Source: Lutibacter citreus
GTDB taxonomy: Bacteria; Bacteroidota; Bacteroidia; Flavobacteriales; Flavobacteriaceae
Length of the DNA stretch: 64,000 nt
Assembly (NCBI RefSeq): GCF_003260195.1
Contig: NZ_QEIH01000002.1
Coordinates: 372,001-436,000 of the forward strand
Direction of reading: 5' to 3'
Shown: piece after piece, positions 52,995-61,175 of the stretch
Layout: every line of letters begins with the position of its first letter
Position numbering within the stretch: the stretch's first letter is position 1
Program-made: the position numbers and the translations under genes
Notes under the pieces: generated by a model
Told to the model about the DNA's origin: nothing
What the model saw: only the letters and a program-made list of their open reading frames with translations
Database searches by the model: none

Positions 52995-53345
52995 ATGAAA
53001 TTATCAGAAAATATCGCTTGGACAGTAGATGGGAAAATAAAAGATGAAGAAAAATACAAGGTGGTAATGAAACTGATTACTGAAGCCACTTATGAAGAGG
53101 AAGGCTCTTTAAATCACGAATGGTTTATTGCTGAAGATGGAGTAACTATTCACATTTATGAACGTTATAAAAATACAGATGCTGCTTTAAAACATTTAGA
53201 AACTTGGTCTAAATATGCTTCACTTTTTATGGAAGCCGCAGAAATGACAAGTTTTAATGTATATGGAAATTTAACTCCAGAATTGAAACAAGCTGTTGGT
53301 GGAGCAAGTGTTTTAATGAAAACCTATGGAGGTTTTACAAAATAA
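52995..53345 (+). CDS. Antibiotic biosynthesis monooxygenase (ABM)-like protein
   Basis: 116 residues, dimeric alpha/beta-barrel pattern: a helix KYKVVMKLITEATYEEEGSLNHEWFIAED, then IHIYERYKNTDAALKHLETW, and FMEAAEMTSFNVYGNL. The ABM motif (E-x-G-x-L then Y-x-x-W-like) fits. Such proteins act as cofactor-free oxygenases or as lyases. Operon context with a SnoaL-like protein and an SDR suggests a catabolic or detoxification pathway. Confidence 0.82.
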   Translation: MKLSENIAWTVDGKIKDEEKYKVVMKLITEATYEEEGSLNHEWFIAEDGVTIHIYERYKNTDAALKHLETWSKYASLFMEAAEMTSFNVYGNLTPELKQAVGGASVLMKTYGGFTK

Positions 53346-53376
53346 TTTTAAATTACAGAATCAAAAAATTGATAAA

Positions 53377-54174
53377 ATGAGCAAGACAATTTTAATAACA
53401 GGAAGTACAGACGGAATAGGAAAACTAACAGCAATTAAGTTAGCAAATGAAGGTCATACTATTTATGTACATGGAAGAAATGCTAAAAAACTTTCTGCTA
53501 CTATTTCAGAAATAAAAGAAATTACTAAAAACGAGCATATAAATGGATTTGTAGCTGATTTTTCAGATTTGGATGCAGTTAAACAAATGGCAAATCAAGT
53601 GAGAAAAGAAGTGCCAACGTTAGATGTTTTGATTAATAACGCAGGTATTTATAACAGTGCTTCAGTAAGTAACAATAAGGGATTAGATATGCGTTTTGTG
53701 ATAAATTATTTTGCGCCGTATGTACTTACAAATGAGTTATTACCATTGTTGAAAAAGAGTGATAGTTCTCGTGTAATTAGTTTAAGTTCAGCTGCTCAAG
53801 CGCCAGTTTCATTACAAACGTTGGCGGGAGTTGAAAATGAATCTGAAGGCGCAACTTATGCACAAAGCAAATTAGCTTTAACTATGTGGAATTTCTATTT
53901 AGCTAAAAAAGAACCAACAATAATTGTAATTCCTGTAAATCCAGGTTCATTATTAAACACAAAAATGGTACAAGAAGCATTTGGAAATTCTTGGTCATCA
54001 GCAGATAAAGGTGCAGACATTTTGTTTGAATTAGCAACTTCGGAAGACCATAAAAACAACTCAGGAAAGTATTTTGATAATGACCAAGGTTCTTATGGTA
54101 ATGCACATCCTGATGCTTATAACGAAGCTAAAATTGAGCAACTTATTGAGTTTACAGAAAAAGTTTTAGCATAA
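53377..54174 (+). CDS. Short-chain dehydrogenase/reductase
   Basis: 265 residues from the ATG at 53377. An in-frame ATG at 53326 adds 17 residues and would overlap the preceding gene by 20 bases. The cofactor site is ITGSTDGIGKLTA; NNAGIYNS is the structural motif. The active site has SLSSAAQ and YAQSKLA. Resembles retinol dehydrogenase/WW-domain oxidoreductase-type SDRs (TDGIGK). NAD(P)-dependent carbonyl reduction is expected. It closes the operon; palindromic repeats follow at once. Confidence 0.9.
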   Translation: MSKTILITGSTDGIGKLTAIKLANEGHTIYVHGRNAKKLSATISEIKEITKNEHINGFVADFSDLDAVKQMANQVRKEVPTLDVLINNAGIYNSASVSNNKGLDMRFVINYFAPYVLTNELLPLLKKSDSSRVISLSSAAQAPVSLQTLAGVENESEGATYAQSKLALTMWNFYLAKKEPTIIVIPVNPGSLLNTKMVQEAFGNSWSSADKGADILFELATSEDHKNNSGKYFDNDQGSYGNAHPDAYNEAKIEQLIEFTEKVLA

Positions 54175-54192
54175 TTATCATATTCAAATAAA

Positions 54193-54252
54193 CGTCACCC
54201 TGAACTTGTTTCAGGGTCTCATAATGAGACTCCGAATCAAGTTCGGAATGAC
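54193..54252. repeat. Palindromic intergenic repeat, copy A
   Basis: An imperfect inverted repeat whose ends read CGTCACCCTGAACTTG and CAAGTTCGGAATGAC and whose centre is CTCATAATGAG. Same consensus as copies B, C and D (GTCATTCTGAA with AGAATCTCA). Confidence 0.75.
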
Positions 54253-54273
54253 AAACTATATCTAAAAAACAGC

Positions 54274-54355
54274 TGTCATTCTAAATGACAGCGAAGAATC
54301 TCACGTTCAATTGATAACAGAATCTTCATTTTGTTGTTCTTTATTTAGAATAACA
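54274..54355. repeat. Palindromic intergenic repeat, copy B
   Basis: Ends TGTCATTCTAAA and TTTAGAATAACA; internal AGAATCTCACG and CAGAATCTTC. It is arranged directly after copy A and before the radical SAM gene. Confidence 0.65.
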
Positions 54356-54372
54356 ATTAAAAAATAAGAATT

Positions 54373-55245
54373 ATGAATTACGAAGGAAAAGTATATAGAC
54401 CTTGGACAGAGGCAAATAGTTTACTAATACAAGTAACTATAGGATGTAGCAATAATAATTGTACGTTCTGCGATATGTTTACAGATAAAAAATTCAGGAG
54501 AAGAAAAATTGAAGATATTTATAAAGATATTGAAGAAGCGAGAAGAATGAATCCTGAAGTAAAATCAATATTTTTAATTGATGGAAACGTAATGGTTTTA
54601 AAAACTGAATTTCTATTGCAAGTTGTTAATAAAATTACCGAAACATTCCCAGAATTAGAGCGAATTGCACTGTATAGTGAATTAAATGATTTCAGAAGAA
54701 AAACGGTTGAAGAATTAAAACAATTAAAAGAGGCTGGTGTGGTAATGGCTTATGTTGGTTTAGAATCTGGAGATCCAATTGTTCTTGAAAAGATAAAGAA
54801 GAAAATGACTTTTGAACAAGCTGTTGAAGGAATGGAAAAAGCAAAAGCTGCAGGAATTGAAGTTTTGGCATCATTTATTTTTGGGATGGGTGGTAAATAC
54901 CGTTCAAAAGAACATATTATTGAAACAACACGTTTGTTAAACATTATGAAACCTGAACAAATTGCACCAATGGCTTTGGCAATTCAGCCAGGAACAGAAT
55001 TAGAAAGAGAATTAAATTCAGGTGAGTTTGTACAAGCAACACCAATGCAAATTTTAGAAGAGGAAAAGTATTTACTAGAAAATATGAATTTTGAAACGTT
55101 CTATTGGGGAGATCACGGAAATAATATTTCGCCAATGCGAGGACCATTCCCAAAAGCAAAAGAACTATTTTTAGGTGAAATTAATAAGGCTATAAAAACA
55201 AATCCTATAACGGAAAAAGAAGTGTTAGAAACATTTGCTTGGTAA
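54373..55245 (+). CDS. Radical SAM protein with CX4CX2C cluster motif
   Basis: 290 residues. The 4Fe-4S motif is Cys25, Cys30 and Cys33 (GCSNNNCTFCDMF), spaced CX4CX2C rather than the usual CX3CX2C. I recall the same spacing in a set of uncharacterised radical SAM proteins, so it is likely functional. VMAYVGLESGDP is the SAM-binding GE-like motif region. It would generate the 5'-deoxyadenosyl radical; substrate unknown. The gene is single and is bracketed by palindromic repeats (copies A/B before, C after). Confidence 0.88.
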   Translation: MNYEGKVYRPWTEANSLLIQVTIGCSNNNCTFCDMFTDKKFRRRKIEDIYKDIEEARRMNPEVKSIFLIDGNVMVLKTEFLLQVVNKITETFPELERIALYSELNDFRRKTVEELKQLKEAGVVMAYVGLESGDPIVLEKIKKKMTFEQAVEGMEKAKAAGIEVLASFIFGMGGKYRSKEHIIETTRLLNIMKPEQIAPMALAIQPGTELERELNSGEFVQATPMQILEEEKYLLENMNFETFYWGDHGNNISPMRGPFPKAKELFLGEINKAIKTNPITEKEVLETFAW

Positions 55246-55662
55246 TAATTAGATTAAATTATCATTCTGAACGATAGTGCAGCATATAACGTTCCAATTT
55301 GGAAAAGATTCTTCATTTGGTTGCACTTCATTCAGAATGAACTGTGTTTAAATACAACTATTTATTTTTTATCTATTTATATGACCGTACAGCGCATTCA
55401 CATAAAGTAAACCTTCATATTTTTGAGCTACTTCAAAGTATGAACCTGCTAAATTTATACTTTTCAACTCCTTGGTAAATATTGTTAGAATGTAAGTTTA
55501 TTTAACAAGAATGTAGTTCTTATATAGTTGTTTTTTTTATGATTTTAAGGGTGTTATAAGTATATTTGATTAAACAACATTCCTTTTATATAATTTATTC
55601 ATCGCAATGTAGATGGGAATATTATAAACAAAGAAATCATTAACAACAATTAAATTTTAAGG
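55246..55662. other. Intergenic region (417 bp) between radical SAM and GH29 genes
   Basis: It holds palindromic repeat copy C (55260-55340) and a perfect TATATTTG -7 box at 55561-55568, about 95 bases before the GH29 start, with no -33 TTG at proper spacing. The middle, about 55345-55555, shows no gene or motif I can name. Confidence 0.6.
55260..55340. repeat. Palindromic intergenic repeat, copy C
   Basis: Outer arms ATCATTCTGAA (55261-55271) and TTCAGAATGA (55331-55340) with a nested pair AGTGCA/TGCACT, 15 bases after the radical SAM stop codon. Confidence 0.7.
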
Positions 55663-57159
55663 ATGAAAAAAGCAACATTGTTTTATGTACTTATTTTAAT
55701 GATGGTAGTTCCATTAAATGCACAAATTTCTAAAAACACACAAGAATACGAGGCAAACTGGACATCATTACGAAAACACAATATGCCAGAATGGTTGGAT
55801 GGTATGAAATTTGGAATTTATTGTCATTGGGGACCACAAACAGTTCAAGTAGCTTCAAAAAATAAAGAAATGACTCGTTTAGAGGCTATTGAAAAATGGA
55901 AGGGTGAAAAATTCAATGCAAAAAAATGGGTAGATTTATTTGAAGATGCAGGAGCACAATTTGGAGGCCCCGTTGCTTGGCACGGAAGTGGTGTTTTAAA
56001 TTGGGATAGTGATCTTACCGATTGGAATTCAGTAAAAAAAGGTCCAAAAGTAGATATTTACGGTGCTTTGGCTAAAGAGCTTCGAAAAAGAAAAATGCCT
56101 ATTATTTCATCATTTCATACAGGTAATTTTTGGGAACGTATGTGGGGAACACTTTCTTATAAAAACCCTGTTTATTTAAATCCTAATGAAGATCATTCTG
56201 CTTATTCAAATTCAAACAATGGAAGAATTTCAAACGATATTTTTGATGGTTGGTATGATCGTATTTCGGAAGCTATTAATAAATACCAACCAGATATGAT
56301 TTGGTTTGATACTGGTTTTGGAGGTACTGTAGTCACTGAATTAAAAGGGTATGTTGAAAACGGACGATTATTACCTACGGGAAAAAATGAACTTATAAGT
56401 GCTCCAGAAAAATATCAACAAAAATTAATTAGTTATTACTTTAACAAAGGTTTGGAATGGAAAAAAGACGTTGAGTTTATTTATAAAAGTCACGATGTTC
56501 CTGTTGGAATTGGAATGCGCGATATTGAAGATGGTAATTTAATTGGTTTGCAATACAACCCTTGGATGGCAGATGTGAATATGCAACGTCATTTTGAATG
56601 GCAATCTACGTGGTTTTACAATCCGGTAAACAAAGTGAAACCTGCCGGAACTTTAATTGACATGTTGGTAGATATGACCAGTAAAAATGGACGCATGTTG
56701 TTAAACGTTCCCCCAATGGCGGATGGTACGTTTGCTCCTGAAGTAAAAAAAGAACTCTACGCAATGGGAGCTTGGTTAAAAATAAATGGAGAAGCTATTT
56801 ACAATACCATGCCGTGGGTTTTCTTTGGTGAAGGTCCTACTGAAGTAACCAATCCAGGACATCACGGACAAGGAAAAGATCATGGGGAACACATTCCTAA
56901 ATATACTGTAAAGGATATCCGTTTTACTCAAAATGGTAAAAATTTATATGCAATTTGTATGGAGTGGCCAGGAAATGAAATTACCATACGTACTTTAGGT
57001 TCAAATGGTAAATTATACCCCGGAGACATTCATAAAGTAAGCTTATTAGGTTCTAAAGAACAACTTAAATGGAAACAAACCAAAGAAGGCTTGGTTGTTC
57101 AATTCCCTAAGCAAAAACCTTGTGATTTTGCCTATGTATTAAAAATTGAACGAAATTAA
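55663..57159 (+). CDS. Exported GH29-like alpha-L-fucosidase family protein (divergent)
   Basis: 498 residues with a signal peptide (LFYVLILMMVVPLNAQ). GH29 hallmarks: KFGIYCHWGP near residue 48 and DMIWFDTGFGG with candidate nucleophile Asp216. The usual HHDGF-type substrate motif is replaced by GPVAWHGSGVLNWDS, so substrate recognition must differ from classical fucosidases. It keeps LTDWNSVKKGPKVDIYGALAKELR. A C-terminal beta domain follows (about 400-498). No sulfatase or SusCD pair is nearby. Reaction: probably hydrolysis of an alpha-linked deoxy- or related sugar; fucose is not assured. Confidence 0.85.
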   Translation: MKKATLFYVLILMMVVPLNAQISKNTQEYEANWTSLRKHNMPEWLDGMKFGIYCHWGPQTVQVASKNKEMTRLEAIEKWKGEKFNAKKWVDLFEDAGAQFGGPVAWHGSGVLNWDSDLTDWNSVKKGPKVDIYGALAKELRKRKMPIISSFHTGNFWERMWGTLSYKNPVYLNPNEDHSAYSNSNNGRISNDIFDGWYDRISEAINKYQPDMIWFDTGFGGTVVTELKGYVENGRLLPTGKNELISAPEKYQQKLISYYFNKGLEWKKDVEFIYKSHDVPVGIGMRDIEDGNLIGLQYNPWMADVNMQRHFEWQSTWFYNPVNKVKPAGTLIDMLVDMTSKNGRMLLNVPPMADGTFAPEVKKELYAMGAWLKINGEAIYNTMPWVFFGEGPTEVTNPGHHGQGKDHGEHIPKYTVKDIRFTQNGKNLYAICMEWPGNEITIRTLGSNGKLYPGDIHKVSLLGSKEQLKWKQTKEGLVVQFPKQKPCDFAYVLKIERN

Positions 57160-57200
57160 TGGAATATACTTAAAGACTTGATTAAGAGAATTTTGATTAC

Positions 57201-57241
57201 AAAAAAGGTTATTTCTTAAATTTACGAAATAACCTTTTTTG
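57201..57241 (+). terminator. Rho-independent terminator of the GH29 gene
   Basis: Stem AAAAAAGGTTATTTC with GAAATAACCTTTTTT; ten-base loop. It lies 41 bases after the stop codon and can work in both directions, though the nearest minus-strand gene ends at 57324. Confidence 0.88.
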
Positions 57242-57323
57242 TATATTAAGATATATGAGTTTTATAAAGCAGATATTTAAAAAGCATTCAGCTATTTATA
57301 TTCTGAAAATTAATATTATAATT

Positions 57324-57530
57324 TTAAATCAACTCTTCACATGAAAAACCTTTAGAGTTTAATAGGGTTTCAATTTCTGAAGAAATATTTTTTGAAACTT
57401 CAACTCTTAAAATATTATCACAATCTTCAAAATCAAAATCTACATTATTGATCATTTTTAAACTATCTAAGATTGCTCTTACGTGTATTTCCAATTGAAG
57501 GAAAATGTTTGTTTTAAATACTAAAATCAT
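57324..57530 (-). CDS. Small conserved hypothetical protein (HMA-like fold)
   Basis: 68 residues. Pattern MILVFKTNI then LQLEIHVRAILDSLKMINNVDFDFEDCDNILRVEV suggests a small beta-alpha-beta ferredoxin-like fold of the heavy-metal-associated type, but without the metal-binding CxxC. It lies 11 bases downstream of the metallo-beta-lactamase-fold gene in the same direction. Function unknown. Confidence 0.65.
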   Translation of the reverse strand: MILVFKTNIFLQLEIHVRAILDSLKMINNVDFDFEDCDNILRVEVSKNISSEIETLLNSKGFSCEELI

Positions 57531-57541
57531 ACTATATTAAT

Positions 57542-58675
57542 TTAATTATTTACCCACCATTTTGAAGTTGGATAACTTCCTTTATCTAACACTATAGATT
57601 CTCCAATTTTAGGAGTCGCTATTTTTATATTTAATTCTGTAGCCTTTTTTGTAGCTCTTATAATAGGGTCATCCCAGCTATGCAATGCTAATTTAAAAGC
57701 GCCCCAATGTATTGGCATCATTAGTTTTGTTTGTAGATCTACAGATGCTTGAATTGTTTCTTCAGGTGTCATATGTATTTGAGACCACTGTTCGTTGTAT
57801 TGTCCGCATTCTACCATAGAAAAATCAAAAGGACCGTATTTTTTTCCAATTTCTTTAAAATGTTTTCCGTAGCCACTATCTCCACTGAAAAAGATAGAAT
57901 TATTTTCAGATTTTAAGATCCAAGAACACCAAAGTGTACTGTTTCTATTTGTAATTCCTCTTCCTGAAAAATGACGAGCTGGTGCTGAGGTAAAATCAAT
58001 TCCCTTAAAATTAATACTTTCCCACCAGTCAAATTCTTTAATTTTTGAATCTTCAACACCCCAAGTAACTAAATGAGCTTTTATTCCTAGTGGAACATAA
58101 AATAGATTTACGTTATCTTTCATTTTAACAATAGAACCATAATCTAAATGGTCATAATGATCATGAGAAATTAATACAATATCAATTTTCGGTAATGAAT
58201 CTATTGAGATTGGCAATTCTTTATTAAATCTTTTTGAACCTAACAAAGGGTGAGGAGCAGCAACTTCACCTAACATTGGGTCTATAAAAATATTTAAGTT
58301 TTCCATTTCAACAAGTAAAGCAGAATGCCCAAACCAAGTAATTCTTGGTTGTTGAGGTTTATTGTTAAAATATTTTTTTGTTATTTTATCAAAAGGTAGT
58401 TCAGTTTTTGGAATTTTGTTATTTCCATCAGTAAAAAATTGAGGAATTGTTTTCAATTTAAAACCTGTACTTTGAAGTGTTTTTTGTTGATTTTTAAAAA
58501 CTCCGTTTAAAAAATTTGGAGATTTTTTAATTCGTTCTAAACTTAGTTTAGATGATTTTGCTCCAAATTGTGGACTCACATTAATAAATACAGCTCCACC
58601 TAGGGTTGCAATAGCTACTATGGTTAAAATTCCAATCATTGTTTTTTTTAATACTTTTAAAAATGTTTTTATCAT
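57542..58675 (-). CDS. Metallo-beta-lactamase-fold hydrolase, membrane-anchored
   Basis: 377 residues with one N-terminal transmembrane segment (MIGILTIVAIATLGGAVFI). The metal site is LISHDHYDHLDYG (HxHxDH), with FSGDSGYG and MPIHWGAF supplying further ligands. WFGHSALLVEMENLNIFIDPMLG is typical of UlaG/NAPE-PLD-like members. It probably hydrolyses a phosphoester or lactone at the inner membrane. The start overlaps the SDR stop (TAATG), so the two are translationally coupled. Confidence 0.9.
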   Translation of the reverse strand: MIKTFLKVLKKTMIGILTIVAIATLGGAVFINVSPQFGAKSSKLSLERIKKSPNFLNGVFKNQQKTLQSTGFKLKTIPQFFTDGNNKIPKTELPFDKITKKYFNNKPQQPRITWFGHSALLVEMENLNIFIDPMLGEVAAPHPLLGSKRFNKELPISIDSLPKIDIVLISHDHYDHLDYGSIVKMKDNVNLFYVPLGIKAHLVTWGVEDSKIKEFDWWESINFKGIDFTSAPARHFSGRGITNRNSTLWCSWILKSENNSIFFSGDSGYGKHFKEIGKKYGPFDFSMVECGQYNEQWSQIHMTPEETIQASVDLQTKLMMPIHWGAFKLALHSWDDPIIRATKKATELNIKIATPKIGESIVLDKGSYPTSKWWVNN

Positions 58676-59454
58676 TATTTTACTTCTTGCATTTGACGAA
58701 TTTGTTTTAAAACCATTTTTTTAGGCATAAAAGGTATCATAGCCATCATTATTTTCTCCATAGGTTTTAGACCAGAAATCACATCAATTTTTCCTTTCAT
58801 CATTCCTTTATAACCATCTTCAGCGACACTTTGCGATGATGCTGTTTTTTTAAACATTTCAGTTTTGTCCATACCTGAAGTTGCTCCAAACTCGCTTTCA
58901 GTTGCTCCCGGCATTAGGTTTGTTACCGTAATGTTAGTGTTGTATAATTCTTCAGAAAGTGCATTGCTAAAGAATGTAACGTAAGCTTTTGTGGCAAAGT
59001 AAACAGCTTGTAAAGGTCCAGGCATAAAACTTGCTGTAGAAGAAGTATTTAATATTTTACCACTATTACGTTTAACAAATTCAGGTAAAAATAATCGGGT
59101 TAAAACTGTTAATGCAGTTATGTTGAGGTTAATCATAGAAATTTGACGATCTAATTCTAATTCGTGAAATTTACCTAAAGCTCCAAATCCTGCATTGTTT
59201 ATTAAATATTCTATTTCAATCTCTTTTTTAATTACTTCATCAAAAATTTCTTGAGAAGCACTTATGTTTGATAAATCTTTTGAAATAATTTCAACCTTTA
59301 TTTTATATAATGTTTCTAATTCTTGTTTAAGTTCTTTTAATTTGTCTTTTCTACGAGCTACTAAAACTAAATCACCTCCTTTTTTAGCGTGTATTATAGC
59401 TAATTCTTTTCCAATTCCACTTGATGCTCCAGTTATTAATGCTGTTTTAATCAT
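58675..59454 (-). CDS. Short-chain dehydrogenase/reductase
   Basis: 259 residues. The cofactor motif is ITGASSGIGKELA, structural NNAGFGALG, and the active site NTSSTASF with YFATKAYVTFFS. The segment MPGATESEFGATSG is a typical substrate-loop region of the DltE/YdfG-like SDRs. Cofactor probably NADPH (Arg in VARRKDKL after strand 2). It is coupled to the downstream hydrolase and preceded by a TetR operator candidate. Confidence 0.93.
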   Translation of the reverse strand: MIKTALITGASSGIGKELAIIHAKKGGDLVLVARRKDKLKELKQELETLYKIKVEIISKDLSNISASQEIFDEVIKKEIEIEYLINNAGFGALGKFHELELDRQISMINLNITALTVLTRLFLPEFVKRNSGKILNTSSTASFMPGPLQAVYFATKAYVTFFSNALSEELYNTNITVTNLMPGATESEFGATSGMDKTEMFKKTASSQSVAEDGYKGMMKGKIDVISGLKPMEKIMMAMIPFMPKKMVLKQIRQMQEVK

Positions 59455-59487
59455 TATTTACTTTAGTTTAATTTTTTTAATTTTGAT

Positions 59488-59501
59488 TGAGTGTTCACTC
59501 A
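59488..59501. promoter_or_regulatory. TetR-type operator candidate before the SDR gene
   Basis: TGAGTGTTCACTCA: arms TGAGTG/CACTCA are perfect. The same TGAST-N4-ASTCA pattern occurs at 60088-60101 in the TetR promoter. It is located 34 bases upstream of the SDR start codon. Confidence 0.55.
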
Positions 59502-59516
59502 GTTATATTTTTAATT

Positions 59517-60080
59517 CTATGGTTTTAAGCAGTTATAAAACATTTCCCAGGCTTGTTCTAAAAATAAAGAATCATTTTCTAATTTTGGATTTAACCGTAA
59601 TTGATTTACCATTGAAGTTATTAAACCAAACATTACATTCATAATAAATAATGTGTCGGTATTTTTAATAAATCTATTCTCTTTATAGGTATCTATATAG
59701 GCAAAAAACCATTCGTATTTTTTAACAATATCAGGGTGACTTTTAATTTTTTCGGAATAGGTAGAATTATCTGCTTGCCTTAAAAAATCGAACTTTTTGG
59801 GGTTTTCTAATCCCCATTTCCAAGAGTTTGTCCAAATTAAACGTAACTTGCTAATTCCAGCTTTTAGTGTGTCAACATCTTTTAAAACACAATCTGTAAA
59901 TTCCATTTTTAAATCAACATACAATTGAACTATTAAATCATCCTTTGTTTTAAAATAATGAAATAAAATACCAGCACTTACACCAGCTTCTTTTGATATT
60001 GCTGAAGTAGGTGTAGCGTGAAAACCTCTCTCTACAAAAAGTTTAGTTGCTGCTTGTAATAATAATTCTCTTTTATCCAT
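59517..60080 (-). CDS. TetR/AcrR family transcriptional regulator
   Basis: 187 residues. The N-terminal HTH reads LLQAATKLFVERGFHATPTSAISKEAGVSAGILFHYFKTKDDLIVQLYVDL, a textbook TetR DNA-binding region. The C-terminal domain is less conserved. It lies directly upstream of the SDR and metallo-hydrolase genes in the same direction. A perfect promoter with an operator-like palindrome between promoter and start codon suggests autorepression. Confidence 0.95.
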   Translation of the reverse strand: MDKRELLLQAATKLFVERGFHATPTSAISKEAGVSAGILFHYFKTKDDLIVQLYVDLKMEFTDCVLKDVDTLKAGISKLRLIWTNSWKWGLENPKKFDFLRQADNSTYSEKIKSHPDIVKKYEWFFAYIDTYKENRFIKNTDTLFIMNVMFGLITSMVNQLRLNPKLENDSLFLEQAWEMFYNCLKP

Positions 60081-60087
60081 TTTAAAT

Positions 60088-60101
60088 TGACTAATCAGTC
60101 A
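60088..60101. promoter_or_regulatory. TetR-type operator candidate in the tetR leader
   Basis: TGACTAATCAGTCA: palindromic arms TGACT/AGTCA, eight bases upstream of the tetR start codon and beside the -7 box at 60103-60110, so it would cover the transcription start. Confidence 0.6.
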
Positions 60102-60102
60102 A

Positions 60103-60132
60103 CAAAAGTAAATTATTTATTTAAACTGGCAA
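60103..60132 (-). promoter_or_regulatory. Promoter of the second tetR gene
   Basis: On the minus strand TTG (60130-60132), a 19-base spacer and TACTTTTG (60103-60110), a perfect TAnnTTTG box. This is the best-formed Bacteroidota promoter in the window. Confidence 0.7.
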
Positions 60133-60405
60133 AAAAAATTATTTTATTCTTAAAAGTTCACTCGTTATAATAGGTTTGGTGTAAATGCTAAAGATTTTAA
60201 GTTAATTTTGATAGCTTTTGAAGAGTCGTTTTGGTCAACAACATAATAAGTATCTTAAATTTGCTCTTTGTTTAACATATTTAGAATTCCAAAATTCGGC
60301 CTTTTTACTTCTTCTGTTCAGTAAAATTTATAGTCTGGTATATTTTTGTTCTCCGATTAATATTTTATTTTGAATTTGATTATGAAAACCTTTTGCGGGT
60401 AATTA

Positions 60406-61134
60406 TTATGAAAAAACTACTTTGGTTAATGTAATAATACCAGTTATAAATATAAGGGTAAGTACAATAGATTTAAATTTTTCTTCGGAAATATGCTCCA
60501 ATATTTTTTTACCAATATAAGTTCCTACTATGCTAACTACTAATAGAATAGGGATTAAATATAGATCATGATTATGTACATAACCATTTGTGTAATAAAC
60601 AATACTTCTGCTAAAATCCACTCCTAAATCAATAAACGCAGATGTTGCTATAAAAGTTTCCATTTTTAAACCAAATGAAGCTAAAGTAATTCCTCTAATT
60701 GCTCCTCCTGTTCCGATTAAACCAGCAACTAAACCTGAAAAAACACCACCAATAATTGAATTTTTAGCAGTTGTTTTTATTTTTACATTTTTTAGAATAA
60801 ACAATACAATGCTAGTTATTATTAAAAATAGAGCAAGTAGAATTTCTAAGATATTAATTTTAATAAATTTACTAAAATAAGCGCCAATTATTACAAATAG
60901 AATTGCTGGAATTCCTATATGAATAACCAGTTTTTTATCAATACCTTTTCTAAAAAAAGCTATTTTGGTAAGGTTGCTTGATACATGAAAAATGGCAGTA
61001 ATTCCTAAAACAGAGTGAAAATCTAAAAAAAAACTAGCTATGGGAACAAAAAATAAAGAGGAACCAAAACCTCCTACAGTTCCTAAAATTTCAGCTAAGA
61101 GTGCTAATAGAATAAAGTAAACCAAATAATCCAA
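60406..61134 (-). CDS. TSUP-family (TauE/SafE-like) membrane transporter
   Basis: 242 residues with seven or eight hydrophobic helices. The N-terminal GFGSSLFFVPIASFFLDFHSVLGITAIFHVSSN and the matching second-half GLVAGLIGTGGAIRGITLASFGLKMETFIATSAFIDLG form the two inverted repeats of the TSUP family. It exports sulfite or organosulfonates, or takes up small organic anions; substrate unknown. Single gene. Confidence 0.92.
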   Translation of the reverse strand: MDYLVYFILLALLAEILGTVGGFGSSLFFVPIASFFLDFHSVLGITAIFHVSSNLTKIAFFRKGIDKKLVIHIGIPAILFVIIGAYFSKFIKINILEILLALFLIITSIVLFILKNVKIKTTAKNSIIGGVFSGLVAGLIGTGGAIRGITLASFGLKMETFIATSAFIDLGVDFSRSIVYYTNGYVHNHDLYLIPILLVVSIVGTYIGKKILEHISEEKFKSIVLTLIFITGIITLTKVVFS

Positions 61135-61175
61135 AATTTATGTTTTAGATATTGTTTACTAAAAATACAATTTTT

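Larger units (their letters stand above)
60081..60405. other. Intergenic region (325 bp) between tetR and the TSUP gene, with possible gene relic
   Basis: The right part, about 60170-60360, carries minus-strand peptide-like segments with two in-frame stops (for example VKRPNFGILNML and VVDQNDSSKAIKINLKSLAF). This may be a decayed gene, but the stop density is not decisive at this base composition. The left part holds the TetR operator and promoter. Confidence 0.35.

Noticed and set aside
59264-59644. A 126-codon + strand frame across the SDR and TetR genes
   Set aside because: It is antisense to two well-supported genes and shows a hydrophobic composition typical of shadow frames.
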